Shown here piece by piece: positions 7,879 to 14,982 of a stretch of DNA of 48,493 nt. The position numbers were made by a program, and so were the translations under genes. How positions within the stretch are numbered: position 1 is the first letter of the stretch; each line of letters begins with the position of its first letter. The notes under the pieces were generated by a model. It did not search any database, had not been told where the DNA came from, and saw nothing but the letters and a program-made list of their open reading frames with translations. This stretch comes from Streptomyces purpureus (GTDB lineage: Bacteria > Actinomycetota > Actinomycetes > Streptomycetales > Streptomycetaceae): contig NZ_BMQQ01000024.1 of the NCBI RefSeq assembly GCF_014648195.1, positions 64,455 to 112,947 of the forward strand. The letters run 5' to 3'.

Positions 7879-8895
7879 GTGGACTTCGGACTCGTCCTGC
7901 AGACCGACCCGCCTGCCTCGCAGGTCGTCGGCCTGATGCGCAGGGCGGAGCGCAACGGCTTCCGCTACGGCTGGACCTTCGACTCCGCTGTGCTGTGGCA
8001 GGAGCCCTTCGTCATCTACAGCCAGATCCTGGCCAATACCACCAAGCTCCACGTGGGTCCGATGGTGACGAACCCGGGGACGCGTACGTGGGAGGTGACG
8101 GCCTCCACCTTCGCCACCCTCAACGACATGTTCGGCAACCGGACCGTGTGCGGCATCGGGCGTGGCGACTCCGCGATGCGCGTCGCCGGCCGCAAGCCCA
8201 ACACCCTGGCCCGCCTGGGCGAGGCCATCGACGTCATCCGCGAGCTGGCGGAGGGCCGCGAGGCGACGGTCGACGGCAACCCGATCCGCATCCCCTGGAT
8301 CAAGAACGGCAAGCTCCCGGTGTGGATGGCCGCCTACGGGCCGAAGACCCTGGCCCTGGCTGGGCAGAAGGCCGACGGGTTCATCCTCCAGCTCGCGGAC
8401 CCGTTCCTGACCGAGTGGATGGTCAAGGCCGTCCGGCAGGCCGCCGCCGACGCCGGCCGCGACCCCGGCGCCCTCACCATTTGCGTCGCCGCCCCCGCGT
8501 ACGTCACGGCCGACGACTCGCCCGAGGCCCTGGCGCACGCCCGTGACCAGTGCCGCTGGTTCGGTGGCATGGTCGGCAACCACGTCGCCGACCTCGTCGC
8601 CAAGTACGGCGAGCACTCGTCGAGGGTGCCGGAGGAGTTGACCACTTACATCAAGGGCCGGCAGGGCTACGACTACTCACACCACGGCCGCGCCGGGAAC
8701 CCGTCCACTGACTTCGTTCCGGACCAGATCGTCGACCGCTTCTGCCTGCTGGGACCGGCCGAGGCGCACATCGAGAAGCTGCGGGCCCTGCGCGACCTCG
8801 GGGTCGACCAGTTCGCCGTCTACGACATGCACGACGCGAGGGAGGCGACGATCGACGCGTACGGCCAGCGCATCATCCCGGCACTATGCGACTGA
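7879..8895 (+). CDS. LLM-class flavin/F420-dependent oxidoreductase
   Basis: 338-residue luciferase-like TIM barrel. The N-terminal strand MDFGLVLQTDPPASQVVG, the YGWTFDSAVLWQEPFV and VGPMVTNPGTRTW segments and GIGRGDSAMRVAGRKP place it near the CPS_4043-type F420 oxidoreductases. The GTG start at 7879 has AGGT upstream. It is 45 bp downstream of the dihydropyrimidinase and probably cotranscribed. A role in redox of a pyrimidine/hydantoin intermediate, for example dihydropyrimidine formation or oxidation, is plausible since no classical dihydropyrimidine dehydrogenase is present; this is inference. Confidence 0.88.
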   Translation: MDFGLVLQTDPPASQVVGLMRRAERNGFRYGWTFDSAVLWQEPFVIYSQILANTTKLHVGPMVTNPGTRTWEVTASTFATLNDMFGNRTVCGIGRGDSAMRVAGRKPNTLARLGEAIDVIRELAEGREATVDGNPIRIPWIKNGKLPVWMAAYGPKTLALAGQKADGFILQLADPFLTEWMVKAVRQAAADAGRDPGALTICVAAPAYVTADDSPEALAHARDQCRWFGGMVGNHVADLVAKYGEHSSRVPEELTTYIKGRQGYDYSHHGRAGNPSTDFVPDQIVDRFCLLGPAEAHIEKLRALRDLGVDQFAVYDMHDAREATIDAYGQRIIPALCD

Positions 8896-8969
8896 CTGCC
8901 GCGTCCGCGCCCGTCCAGTTCGCATCCTTGGCGACCTGGTCCGTGTCCCAGACCTCGAAGGTGAGGGAG

Positions 8970-9170
8970 AACTGCCGGGGGCTGACCGAGCTCGTGGTGC
9001 TCGGCGTCGGCCCGCGACTGGGGATCATCACGCCCACCGTGTTCGCCATGCTCGTGGTCATGACGCTGGTCACCACGGTGCTGACAGCGCCCGTGCTCAC
9101 CCTGATCGACCGCGTGGCCGCCCGGCAGCGGAGCACCGTTCTGAAGGGGCCGGAAGCCGAGGCCCGATGA
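8970..9170 (+). pseudogene. C-terminal remnant of a CPA2-type cation/proton antiporter
   Basis: The frame reads NCRGLTELVVLGVGPRLGII then TPTVFAMLVVMTLVTTVLTAP, the last two membrane helices of monovalent cation/proton antiporters (usual text NTRGLTELVVL...FTMLVVMALVTT). The ten or so preceding helices are absent; upstream sequence is the end of the LLM gene. A complete antiporter is about 400 residues, so this is a relic. An in-frame ATG at 8886 opens the same frame but the added residues have no antiporter similarity. Confidence 0.7.
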
Positions 9171-9303
9171 CTGCACGCCCCCGAGTTCAACCGCGTACGT
9201 GGGGACGGGGAGTTACCGATGCGGGCGGCTACGGGACAAGAAGGTGAACCGTTCCGGGTTGGGTGGAGACTCGAGCCCGTGTGGGAGGGATTCGAGCCCG
9301 GCC
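9171..9303. other. non-coding stretch between two gene relics
   Basis: No supported gene. It contains two near-identical CGAGCCCG octamers, each preceded by a TC-type dinucleotide, about 23 bases apart around 9270-9300. Nothing else stands out. Confidence 0.4.
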
Positions 9304-9603
9304 CTCGCGGAGGCACTGCAGCGCGTCGGGCTGGCTGGGCGGCACAAGGAGACGGTCCACCGCCTCAGCGGTGGCGAGCCGCAGCGTGTGGCCCTCGCCC
9401 GTCTCATCGTCCAGCAGCCGAAGCTCGTCCTCGCGGACGAGCCGACCGCCGCTCTGGACCGTGACAACACCGCGATGGTTCTGGACTCGCTACGGGAAAT
9501 GAGCCGAGCCGGGTGTGCAGTGGTGATCGCCACACATGACGACACCGTCCGTGATGCCTGTGACAACGTGTTCGCCCTGGGCACGCCGCTCGTGTCCAGG
9601 TGA
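9304..9603 (+). pseudogene. C-terminal half of an ABC transporter ATPase (LolD/MacB-like)
   Basis: The frame has the ABC signature as LSGGEPQRVALAR (Pro replaces the usual Gln), Walker B LVLADEPTAALD, and the H-loop VVIATHD. The N-terminal half with Walker A (GxxGxGKS/T) and Q-loop is missing, and the sequence before ALAEALQRVGL is not ABC-like. Without Walker A it cannot hydrolyse ATP. With the adjacent antiporter relic it defines a zone of gene decay. No permease gene is nearby. Confidence 0.75.
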
Positions 9604-9790
9604 GTCCGACAGCGGGGGAGGCGTCGGCCGCCGGCGGGGTGGGAAACGATCTCTGCCGGCGCCTTCCCAGGCAATTGACAGAGCGTAATGATTGCCGGTG
9701 GACAGCAATGCGAACGCATGTGTCCCCCTGCCAGCATGGGCGTGCCGAGAGGTGTCTCCGCCGCACCTCGCACATCGGGAGGAACTGCCT

Positions 9791-10264
9791 GTGAGCACCG
9801 ACAACAACCACGAGCCGGTCTTCGTGCGCTCCAAGTGGGGCACCAGCCGCTACGTCTACAACCCGAACAACCCGGCCGGACTCGCGCTGATCGTGCTCTC
9901 GGTGCTCTTCGCCATCGGCGGGATGTACTCCATGCGGTCTTCGTCCGAGTGGAGCGAAGACGAGCTGCGGGAGGCGGTGCACCAGGCGGCCAGGACGCTG
10001 GACGACAGCTCCACGTCCCAGACCGAATGGACCGTTCACGTCGACTACGGCCCGCGGATACGCGACGCGATCGCGAGGACCGGTGCCGGCCCGCGGTACG
10101 GCGTCGACGTGTCGGAGGTGGAGGACGACGCGCACGTCTACGAGATCACCGCCGACGACGCCGACGCGGCTCACTGCATGACGATCACCGAAGCACCGGA
10201 GCCGATAGTCAACCACTACCGCACCGTGCGTCTGAACGTGTCGGTGACAGACCGTGCCTGTTGA
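9791..10264 (+). CDS. single-span membrane protein, unknown function
   Basis: 157 residues from GTG 9791, chosen for the strong GGGAGGA Shine-Dalgarno just upstream; an in-frame start near 9692 would add unlikely sequence. About 35 hydrophilic residues precede one membrane segment (ALIVLSVLFAIGGMY), followed by about 110 acidic residues with no recognised domain. The C-terminal part is probably extracytoplasmic, but topology is not certain. The gene stands alone between the decay zone and the siderophore cluster and ends 11 bp from the convergent MarR gene. Confidence 0.65.
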   Translation: MSTDNNHEPVFVRSKWGTSRYVYNPNNPAGLALIVLSVLFAIGGMYSMRSSSEWSEDELREAVHQAARTLDDSSTSQTEWTVHVDYGPRIRDAIARTGAGPRYGVDVSEVEDDAHVYEITADDADAAHCMTITEAPEPIVNHYRTVRLNVSVTDRAC

Positions 10265-10274
10265 ACCGGCCTTC

Positions 10275-10973
10275 TCATCGTCCGGTTGACGGACCGGCCA
10301 CGCCGGCCGGGGCCGGTTCGAGGTGGCGGTGGACGCGGCGCAGGAGGGAGGCGAGCGTGACGCGTTCCTCTGCGCTCAGGGGCGCCAGGATGTCGTCGTC
10401 GGTCGATGTGATGTCCGCGCTGAGGTGGGCCAGGAAAGATCTGCCCGCCGGTGTCAGCCGTACGACGACCCGGCGCCGGTCCTCCGGATCGCGGTCGCAG
10501 GCGAGGTGGTCCGACTTGACCAGGTCGTTGACGATCTTCACCAGGTCGCTGGCGTTCATGTCCAGGCGGGCGGCGAGGACGGTCTTCATCTGCGGGCCGA
10601 GATCGGCCACCATCGCCAGCACGGTCAGGTGCCACAACCGGAGGTTGTGCGCGGTCAGCCGGTCGCTGAGCCGGCGGCGGGCGCCCTTGCCGATCGCGTA
10701 CATCAGATAGGCGTTGAGGTCGAGCACGCTGGGCGGTGTCATGCTCAGGGACGGCGGGCCGGAGGACCTGGCGCCTGAACCGTCGTTCGTGTCGGGGGCG
10801 TGATCGGGGGTGTCATCAGGGGGGCCGCCCGTGAGGGCATCGATGGTCAGGTCGGCGCTCGCCAGCGTCCGGAAGACCTGTGCCCAGTCGGTGGGCATGC
10901 TCGATATGCCGAATAACGCGAACCTCGTTCCCGAAGCGTCGTGCGCCGTACCGGAGATGACGGACTCTTCCAC
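10275..10973 (-). CDS. MarR-family regulator with an aspartokinase ACT-like N-terminal extension
   Basis: 232 residues from GTG 10973. Residues ~80-225 are a MarR winged helix: dimerisation helix NAYLMYAIGKGARRRL, recognition region LAARLDMNASDLVKIVNDL, and wing DRDPEDRRRVVVRLTPAG. Residues 2-46 instead resemble the ACT region of bacterial aspartate kinase (ESVISGTAHDASG...FRTLASADLTIDAL matches EEPIISGVAHD...FRAIADAGVNID without gaps). The loop P-G that contacts ligand in ACT domains is P27-T28 here. A Pro/Asp-rich linker joins the parts. An iron box lies 25 bp upstream, so iron probably controls the gene. An alternative start is M78, giving a plain MarR protein, but the iron box and ACT similarity favour the longer form. 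Confidence 0.8.
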   Translation of the reverse strand: MEESVISGTAHDASGTRFALFGISSMPTDWAQVFRTLASADLTIDALTGGPPDDTPDHAPDTNDGSGARSSGPPSLSMTPPSVLDLNAYLMYAIGKGARRRLSDRLTAHNLRLWHLTVLAMVADLGPQMKTVLAARLDMNASDLVKIVNDLVKSDHLACDRDPEDRRRVVVRLTPAGRSFLAHLSADITSTDDDILAPLSAEERVTLASLLRRVHRHLEPAPAGVAGPSTGR

Positions 10974-10997
10974 TGTTCTCTTTGCTCCCCGTGCGAG

Positions 10998-11016
10998 TTA
11001 GGTGAACCTAACCTAG
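10998..11016 (-). promoter_or_regulatory. iron box 1 (upstream of MarR gene)
   Basis: TTAGGTGAACCTAACCTAG, 15 of 19 positions match the actinobacterial IdeR/DmdR1 consensus TTAGGTTAGGCTAACCTAA. It is 25 bp upstream of the MarR-family start codon. Confidence 0.85.
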
Positions 11017-11032
11017 TCATTTTCCAAGTGTG

Positions 11033-11066
11033 CCGGCGTCCCCCAGGACCGTCCGGGGGACGCCGG
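11033..11066 (-). terminator. terminator of the formyltransferase gene
   Basis: A perfect 12-bp stem (CCGGCGTCCCCC at 11033-11044, GGGGGACGCCGG at 11055-11066) with a 10-base loop, immediately downstream of the minus-strand formyltransferase. It separates that gene from the iron-boxed promoter of the MarR gene on the same strand. Confidence 0.75.
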
Positions 11067-11085
11067 AGTTCGAATGTCCCGGCTG

Positions 11086-12033
11086 TCAGGCGCGGCTGGT
11101 GAGGTAGCCGCCCATGGAGGTGAAGTACTCGGTCGCGGGCAGCTCGTGGCCGTCCTCGGTGCGTACCCGGGTGATGGCCAGGCCGTGGTTGCGGCCGGTG
11201 CGGGCGTCGGCGCCCGCGACGATGACCACGCCCTCGCCCTCACGGTAGAAGATGCGGCCGGGCGTGCCTCCGTACCGTCCCTCGGACACGGTGGCGGCCA
11301 GGATCTCCAGGCGCTTGCCCCGGTGGAAGGTGAAGGCGCTCGGGTACGGCGCGGACTGGGCGCGGACCAGGCGCTCCAGGACGTCGGCCGGCCAGTCCCA
11401 GTTGATCCGGATGTCTTCCTCGGACCGCTTGTGGAAGAAGCTGGCCTGCGCGCGGTCCTGCTTGGTGAACTCGGTCTCGCCGACGGCGATCCGGGCGAGC
11501 GCGCCGACGGTGACCGGGGCGATGAGGTCGACGGTCTTGTGGAACAGGTCGGTGGCCGTGTCCTTCGGGCCCACGGGGACCGCCCGCTGGTCCACGATGT
11601 CGCCCGCGTCGAGCACCTCGTCCATCATGTGGGCCGTGACGCCCACTTCCTGCTCGCCGTTGATGAGGGCCCAGATGATCGGCGAGAAGCCGGCGTACTT
11701 GGGCAGGAGCGAGTCGTGGATGTTCAGCGTGCCGTGGCGGGGCAGCGAGTAGATGTGCGGCGGGATCCAGGTGCGCCAGTTGTTGGCCACGATGATGTCC
11801 GGGTCGGCCGCCTTCAGGAGGTCGAACAGCTCTTCGTCGTCAGGGCGGTTGCGGATGATGACGGGGACGCCGTGCTCCTCGGCGAGGTCGGCGACCGAGT
11901 CGCTCCAGATCTTCTCGTAGGCGTGCTCGCTCTTGGGGTGCGTCACGACCGTCACCACGTCGTGCTCGGAGTCCAGGAGGGCTTGCAGGGTGCGGTGACC
12001 CCAGGTCTGGTAACCGAACATGACGACCCGCAT
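11086..12033 (-). CDS. N5-hydroxyornithine formyltransferase (CchA-like)
   Basis: 315 residues. The N-terminal formyl-tetrahydrofolate transferase fold carries the catalytic trio N104, H106 (LNIHDSLLPKYAG) and D145 (LDAGDIVDQ), followed by a Formyl_trans_C-like region. In siderophore clusters this enzyme N-formylates N5-hydroxyornithine before NRPS loading. The start was set at ATG 12033 because GAGGAGG lies directly upstream; the frame is open for 15 more codons. It is divergent from the ornithine monooxygenase, each with its own iron box. It is the only formyl donor enzyme in the cluster and fits formyl-hydroxyornithine in the product. Confidence 0.93.
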   Translation of the reverse strand: MRVVMFGYQTWGHRTLQALLDSEHDVVTVVTHPKSEHAYEKIWSDSVADLAEEHGVPVIIRNRPDDEELFDLLKAADPDIIVANNWRTWIPPHIYSLPRHGTLNIHDSLLPKYAGFSPIIWALINGEQEVGVTAHMMDEVLDAGDIVDQRAVPVGPKDTATDLFHKTVDLIAPVTVGALARIAVGETEFTKQDRAQASFFHKRSEEDIRINWDWPADVLERLVRAQSAPYPSAFTFHRGKRLEILAATVSEGRYGGTPGRIFYREGEGVVIVAGADARTGRNHGLAITRVRTEDGHELPATEYFTSMGGYLTSRA

Positions 12034-12070
12034 GGGGTTCCTCCTCAGAAGAGCGAATGACCGCGCCAAG

Positions 12071-12089
12071 TAAAGCAAGCCTTACCTAA
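12071..12089 (-). promoter_or_regulatory. iron box 2 (upstream of formyltransferase)
   Basis: Plus-strand text TAAAGCAAGCCTTACCTAA matches the 19-bp consensus at about 13 positions; the weakest of the seven. It lies 38 bp before the formyltransferase ATG. Confidence 0.7.
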
Positions 12090-12175
12090 CGATGCAATGG
12101 GCTCTACTTTCAAGCCTGTTCAGGGCCGAAGGTCTGGCGCATGTCCGATTTGCCCGGTCGACAGGTTGGTGCAGG

Positions 12176-12194
12176 TCAGGTTAGCTTTACCTAA
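12176..12194 (+). promoter_or_regulatory. iron box 3 (upstream of ornithine monooxygenase)
   Basis: TCAGGTTAGCTTTACCTAA, 15 of 19 consensus matches, 89 bp before the monooxygenase ATG. It probably controls the long rightward transcript through the NRPS and MbtH genes. Confidence 0.8.
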
Positions 12195-12282
12195 GTTCGG
12201 CTGCTTGGCGGTAACGGCGGCTCGGTGTCCTGTTCTTTTCAGCCACGCCTGACAGGTGGCTGTCCCGCACGATGGGAGTGAC

Positions 12283-13635
12283 ATGTCACAGGCTCTTCCT
12301 GGCGACGCACCTTTGATCCACGACCTCATAGGCATCGGTTTCGGACCGTCCAATGTGGCCATGGCGATCGCGCTCAGCGAGCACAACGCGCGCGTCGGAA
12401 GGCAGGAAGCGGTCACCGCCCACTTCTTCGAGCGTCAGTCCGGCTTCGGCTGGCACCGCGGCATGCTGATCGACGACGCGACGATGCAAGTCTCCTTCCT
12501 CAAAGACCTGGTGACGCTCCGTAACCCGTCCAGCGAGTACACCTTCCTGCGCTACCTGCAGAGCAAGGGCCGGCTGATCGACTTCGTCAACCACAAGAAC
12601 CTCTTCCCGCTCCGGGTCGAGTTCCACGACTACTTCGAGTGGGCGGCGGCGAAGGTCGACGACATGGTCTCCTACGGCCACGAAGTCGTCGCCGTCGAGC
12701 CCGTCGTACGCGACGGGGTGGTGGAATACGTTGATGTGACGGCCCGTTCAGGGTCCGAGACGGTGGTCCACCGTGCCCGGAACCTGGTCATCGGCACCGG
12801 GCTGCGCCCCCTCATGCCGGAGGGCGTGGAGCGTACGGACCGGGTCTGGCACAACTCCGACCTGCTCGCGAAGGTGGAAGGCCTGCAAGGCGCCGAACCC
12901 GAGCGCTTCATCGTGGTCGGCGCCGGCCAGAGCGCCGCCGAGAACGTGGCCTATCTGCACCGCCGTTTCCCCGGCGCGGAGGTCTGCGCCGTCTTCTCCC
13001 GGTACGGCTACAGCCCCGCCGACGACAGCAGCTTCGCCAACCGCATCTTCGATCCGGCGGCCGTCGACGAGTACTTCACGGCCCCCGACGACATCAAGCG
13101 CAGGCTGATGGACTATCACGGCAACACCAACTACTCCGTGGTGGACATCGACCTGATCGACGACCTCTACCGCCAGGCGTACCAGGAGAAGGTCCTCGGC
13201 ACCGAGCGGCTGCGCTTCCTCAACGTCTCGCGGCTCACCGGTGTCACCGAGACCGAGGACAAGGTCCGCGCCACCGTCACCTCCCTGGTCACCGGAGAGG
13301 AGAAGGAGCTGGACGCCGACGTCGTGGTCCTCGCCACCGGCTACAGCCCGGCCGATCCGCTCGGCCTCCTGGGCGAGCTGGGGGACCGCTGCCACCGCGA
13401 CGGGCAGGGCCGTGTGCGGGTCGAACGGGACTACCGCGTCATGACCGACGCCGGCCTGCGCTGCGGCATCTACCTCCAGGGCGGCACCGAGCACACCCAC
13501 GGCATCACCTCGTCGCTGCTCTCCAACACCGCGATCAGGGTCGGCGAGATCCTGCAATCGGTGCTCGACCGGGGGCTGGGCCGCGTCCAGGGCGCATCCC
13601 GCCCCGTCGCCGACGGCATCGGCTCCGTCCGCTAG
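12283..13635 (+). CDS. L-ornithine N5-monooxygenase (CchB/SidA/PvdA family)
   Basis: 450-residue FAD- and NADPH-dependent N-hydroxylating enzyme that makes N5-hydroxy-L-ornithine, the hydroxamate precursor. Seen: FAD motif GIGFGPSN at 17-24, the substrate/FAD block FLKDLVTLRNPSSEYTFLRYL, NADPH motif VVGAGQSAAE near residue 215, NTNYSVVD, and the ATGYSPADP motif towards the C-terminus. ATG 12283 was chosen over GTG 12256 because GGGAG lies at good distance. It is first in the rightward biosynthetic run (monooxygenase, binding protein, NRPS, MbtH). Confidence 0.95.
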   Translation: MSQALPGDAPLIHDLIGIGFGPSNVAMAIALSEHNARVGRQEAVTAHFFERQSGFGWHRGMLIDDATMQVSFLKDLVTLRNPSSEYTFLRYLQSKGRLIDFVNHKNLFPLRVEFHDYFEWAAAKVDDMVSYGHEVVAVEPVVRDGVVEYVDVTARSGSETVVHRARNLVIGTGLRPLMPEGVERTDRVWHNSDLLAKVEGLQGAEPERFIVVGAGQSAAENVAYLHRRFPGAEVCAVFSRYGYSPADDSSFANRIFDPAAVDEYFTAPDDIKRRLMDYHGNTNYSVVDIDLIDDLYRQAYQEKVLGTERLRFLNVSRLTGVTETEDKVRATVTSLVTGEEKELDADVVVLATGYSPADPLGLLGELGDRCHRDGQGRVRVERDYRVMTDAGLRCGIYLQGGTEHTHGITSSLLSNTAIRVGEILQSVLDRGLGRVQGASRPVADGIGSVR

Positions 13636-13781
13636 AGAGCCTCCGCCAGCGAGCCTCCTCCAGAGAGCCTCCAAGCCCCCAGGGTCCCCCTGGCCAGCCC
13701 CCCACTCGCCCGGCCCCAGGCAGCGCCGTCGTGCACGGCGGCCGTGGCACGCACCGTGAAATCCCCGTGAAAGGAACACCC

Positions 13782-14831
13782 GTGTCCACTGGTACGCGCC
13801 CCGCTCTGACGCGGTTCATCAGGCAAGTCCCACGCGTGGCTGTCGCAGCCGTCGCCGCGCTCACTCTGGCCGCCTGTGGGGGCGGCGGCGAGAAGAAGGA
13901 GTCGAAGTCGTCGGGTGAGGGGGGCTCCGGCTCGTCGTCGGCCGCCTTCTCGGTGACGGTGGAGCACAAGTACGGCTCCACGACGATCGACAAGGAGCCG
14001 AAGCGGGTCGTCACGCTGGGGCTCTCGGACCAGGACGCCGTGCTCGCGCTCGGTGTGAAGCCGGTCGGAGCGGTCGACTGGTTCAAGGAGCAGCCGTACG
14101 GCAAGTGGCCCTGGACCAAGGACAAGTGGGGGTCGGCCAAGCCGCAGATCGTCGGTGAGCGTGACGAGTACAACATCGAGAAGATCGCGGCGCTGAAGCC
14201 GGACCTCGTGATCGCCCAGTACTCGGGCATGAAGAAGGAGCAGTACGACACCCTCTCCAAGTTCACCAAGGTCGTCGCCCAGCCCAAGGGGCTGCCCGAC
14301 TACGGCGCCTCCTGGCAGGTCATGACCCGTCAGATCGGCAAGTCCCTGGGCAAGGACGCCGAGACCGAGAAGCTGATCGCCGGCATCGACGCCCGCTTCA
14401 AGGCCGCCCGCGACAAGAACCCCCAGTTCGCCCAGAAGACCCTCGCCGTCGCCGACAGCTTCGAGGCGGGGAAGTACTCGGCGTTCACCAAGACCGACCC
14501 CAAGTCCATCTTCTTCTCCGAGCTCGGCTTCAAGCTGAAGCCCGAGATCGACACCCTGGCCAAGCCGGGCTGGAACGTCGCCGAACTCAGCGCCGAGAAG
14601 CTGAACGTGCTCGACGTCGACCGGGTCGTGTGGGTCACCTCCAGCACCGACGCCAACAACCGGATCAAGGCCGAGCCGCTCTACAAGAACCTCAAGGTCC
14701 ACCAGGAGAAGCGCGACCTCTTCGTGCCGTACCAGGACCCGGACATCGGCGCGGCGTTCTCCTTCAACACGGTCCTGTCGATTCCCTACGCGATCGACGA
14801 GATCGAGCCGCTGCTGACGGCCATCAAGTAA
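13782..14831 (+). CDS. siderophore-binding lipoprotein (Fe3+-hydroxamate ABC receptor)
   Basis: 349 residues. Lipobox LAAC with C32 after the basic/hydrophobic signal RFIRQVPRVAVAAVAALTLAAC, then a Gly/Ser-rich linker and a TroA/FepB-like peripla_BP_2 domain (RVVTLGLSDQDAVLALGVKPVG, KIAALKPDLVI). It delivers ferric siderophore to the FecCD-type permeases at 33.3-35.5 kb. GTG 13782 has AAGGA upstream and a normal signal-peptide length. It lies 146 bp after the monooxygenase with no iron box of its own, so it is probably in that transcript. Confidence 0.93.
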   Translation: MSTGTRPALTRFIRQVPRVAVAAVAALTLAACGGGGEKKESKSSGEGGSGSSSAAFSVTVEHKYGSTTIDKEPKRVVTLGLSDQDAVLALGVKPVGAVDWFKEQPYGKWPWTKDKWGSAKPQIVGERDEYNIEKIAALKPDLVIAQYSGMKKEQYDTLSKFTKVVAQPKGLPDYGASWQVMTRQIGKSLGKDAETEKLIAGIDARFKAARDKNPQFAQKTLAVADSFEAGKYSAFTKTDPKSIFFSELGFKLKPEIDTLAKPGWNVAELSAEKLNVLDVDRVVWVTSSTDANNRIKAEPLYKNLKVHQEKRDLFVPYQDPDIGAAFSFNTVLSIPYAIDEIEPLLTAIK

Positions 14832-14851
14832 CACCACACCGCTGACGCGGG

Positions 14852-14923
14852 GCGGGGGAGGACGACGCCGTCCGACGGCGTGCCGGGGCGGCCGGCACGC
14901 CGCCGCCGGAAGTCCTCCCCCGC
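14852..14923. terminator. large branched hairpin between receptor and NRPS genes
   Basis: Outer stem of 12 perfect base pairs (GCGGGGGAGGAC 14852-14863 with GTCCTCCCCCGC 14912-14923). Inside are two smaller stems, ACGCCG/CGGCGT and GTGCCGG/CCGGCAC, giving a three-way-junction shape. It starts 20 bases after the receptor stop and ends 59 bases before the NRPS ATG. There is no T-tract. It may be a terminator, a partial terminator that lowers NRPS transcription, or an mRNA-stability element. Confidence 0.6.
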
Positions 14924-14982
14924 AGCCGGTTGTCGGCCCCGCCCCATCACCGCCGCACCACCAGGGAAAGGCCATACGTACG

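Noticed and set aside
9260..9310. tRNA-like TTCGAGCCC motif near 9290
   Set aside because: The flanking bases do not pair into a T-arm, and no acceptor or anticodon stems can be drawn around it.
13679..13693. CCAGGG/CCCTGG hairpin between monooxygenase and receptor genes
   Set aside because: Only six base pairs with a three-base loop and no T-tract; too weak to call a terminator inside an apparent operon.
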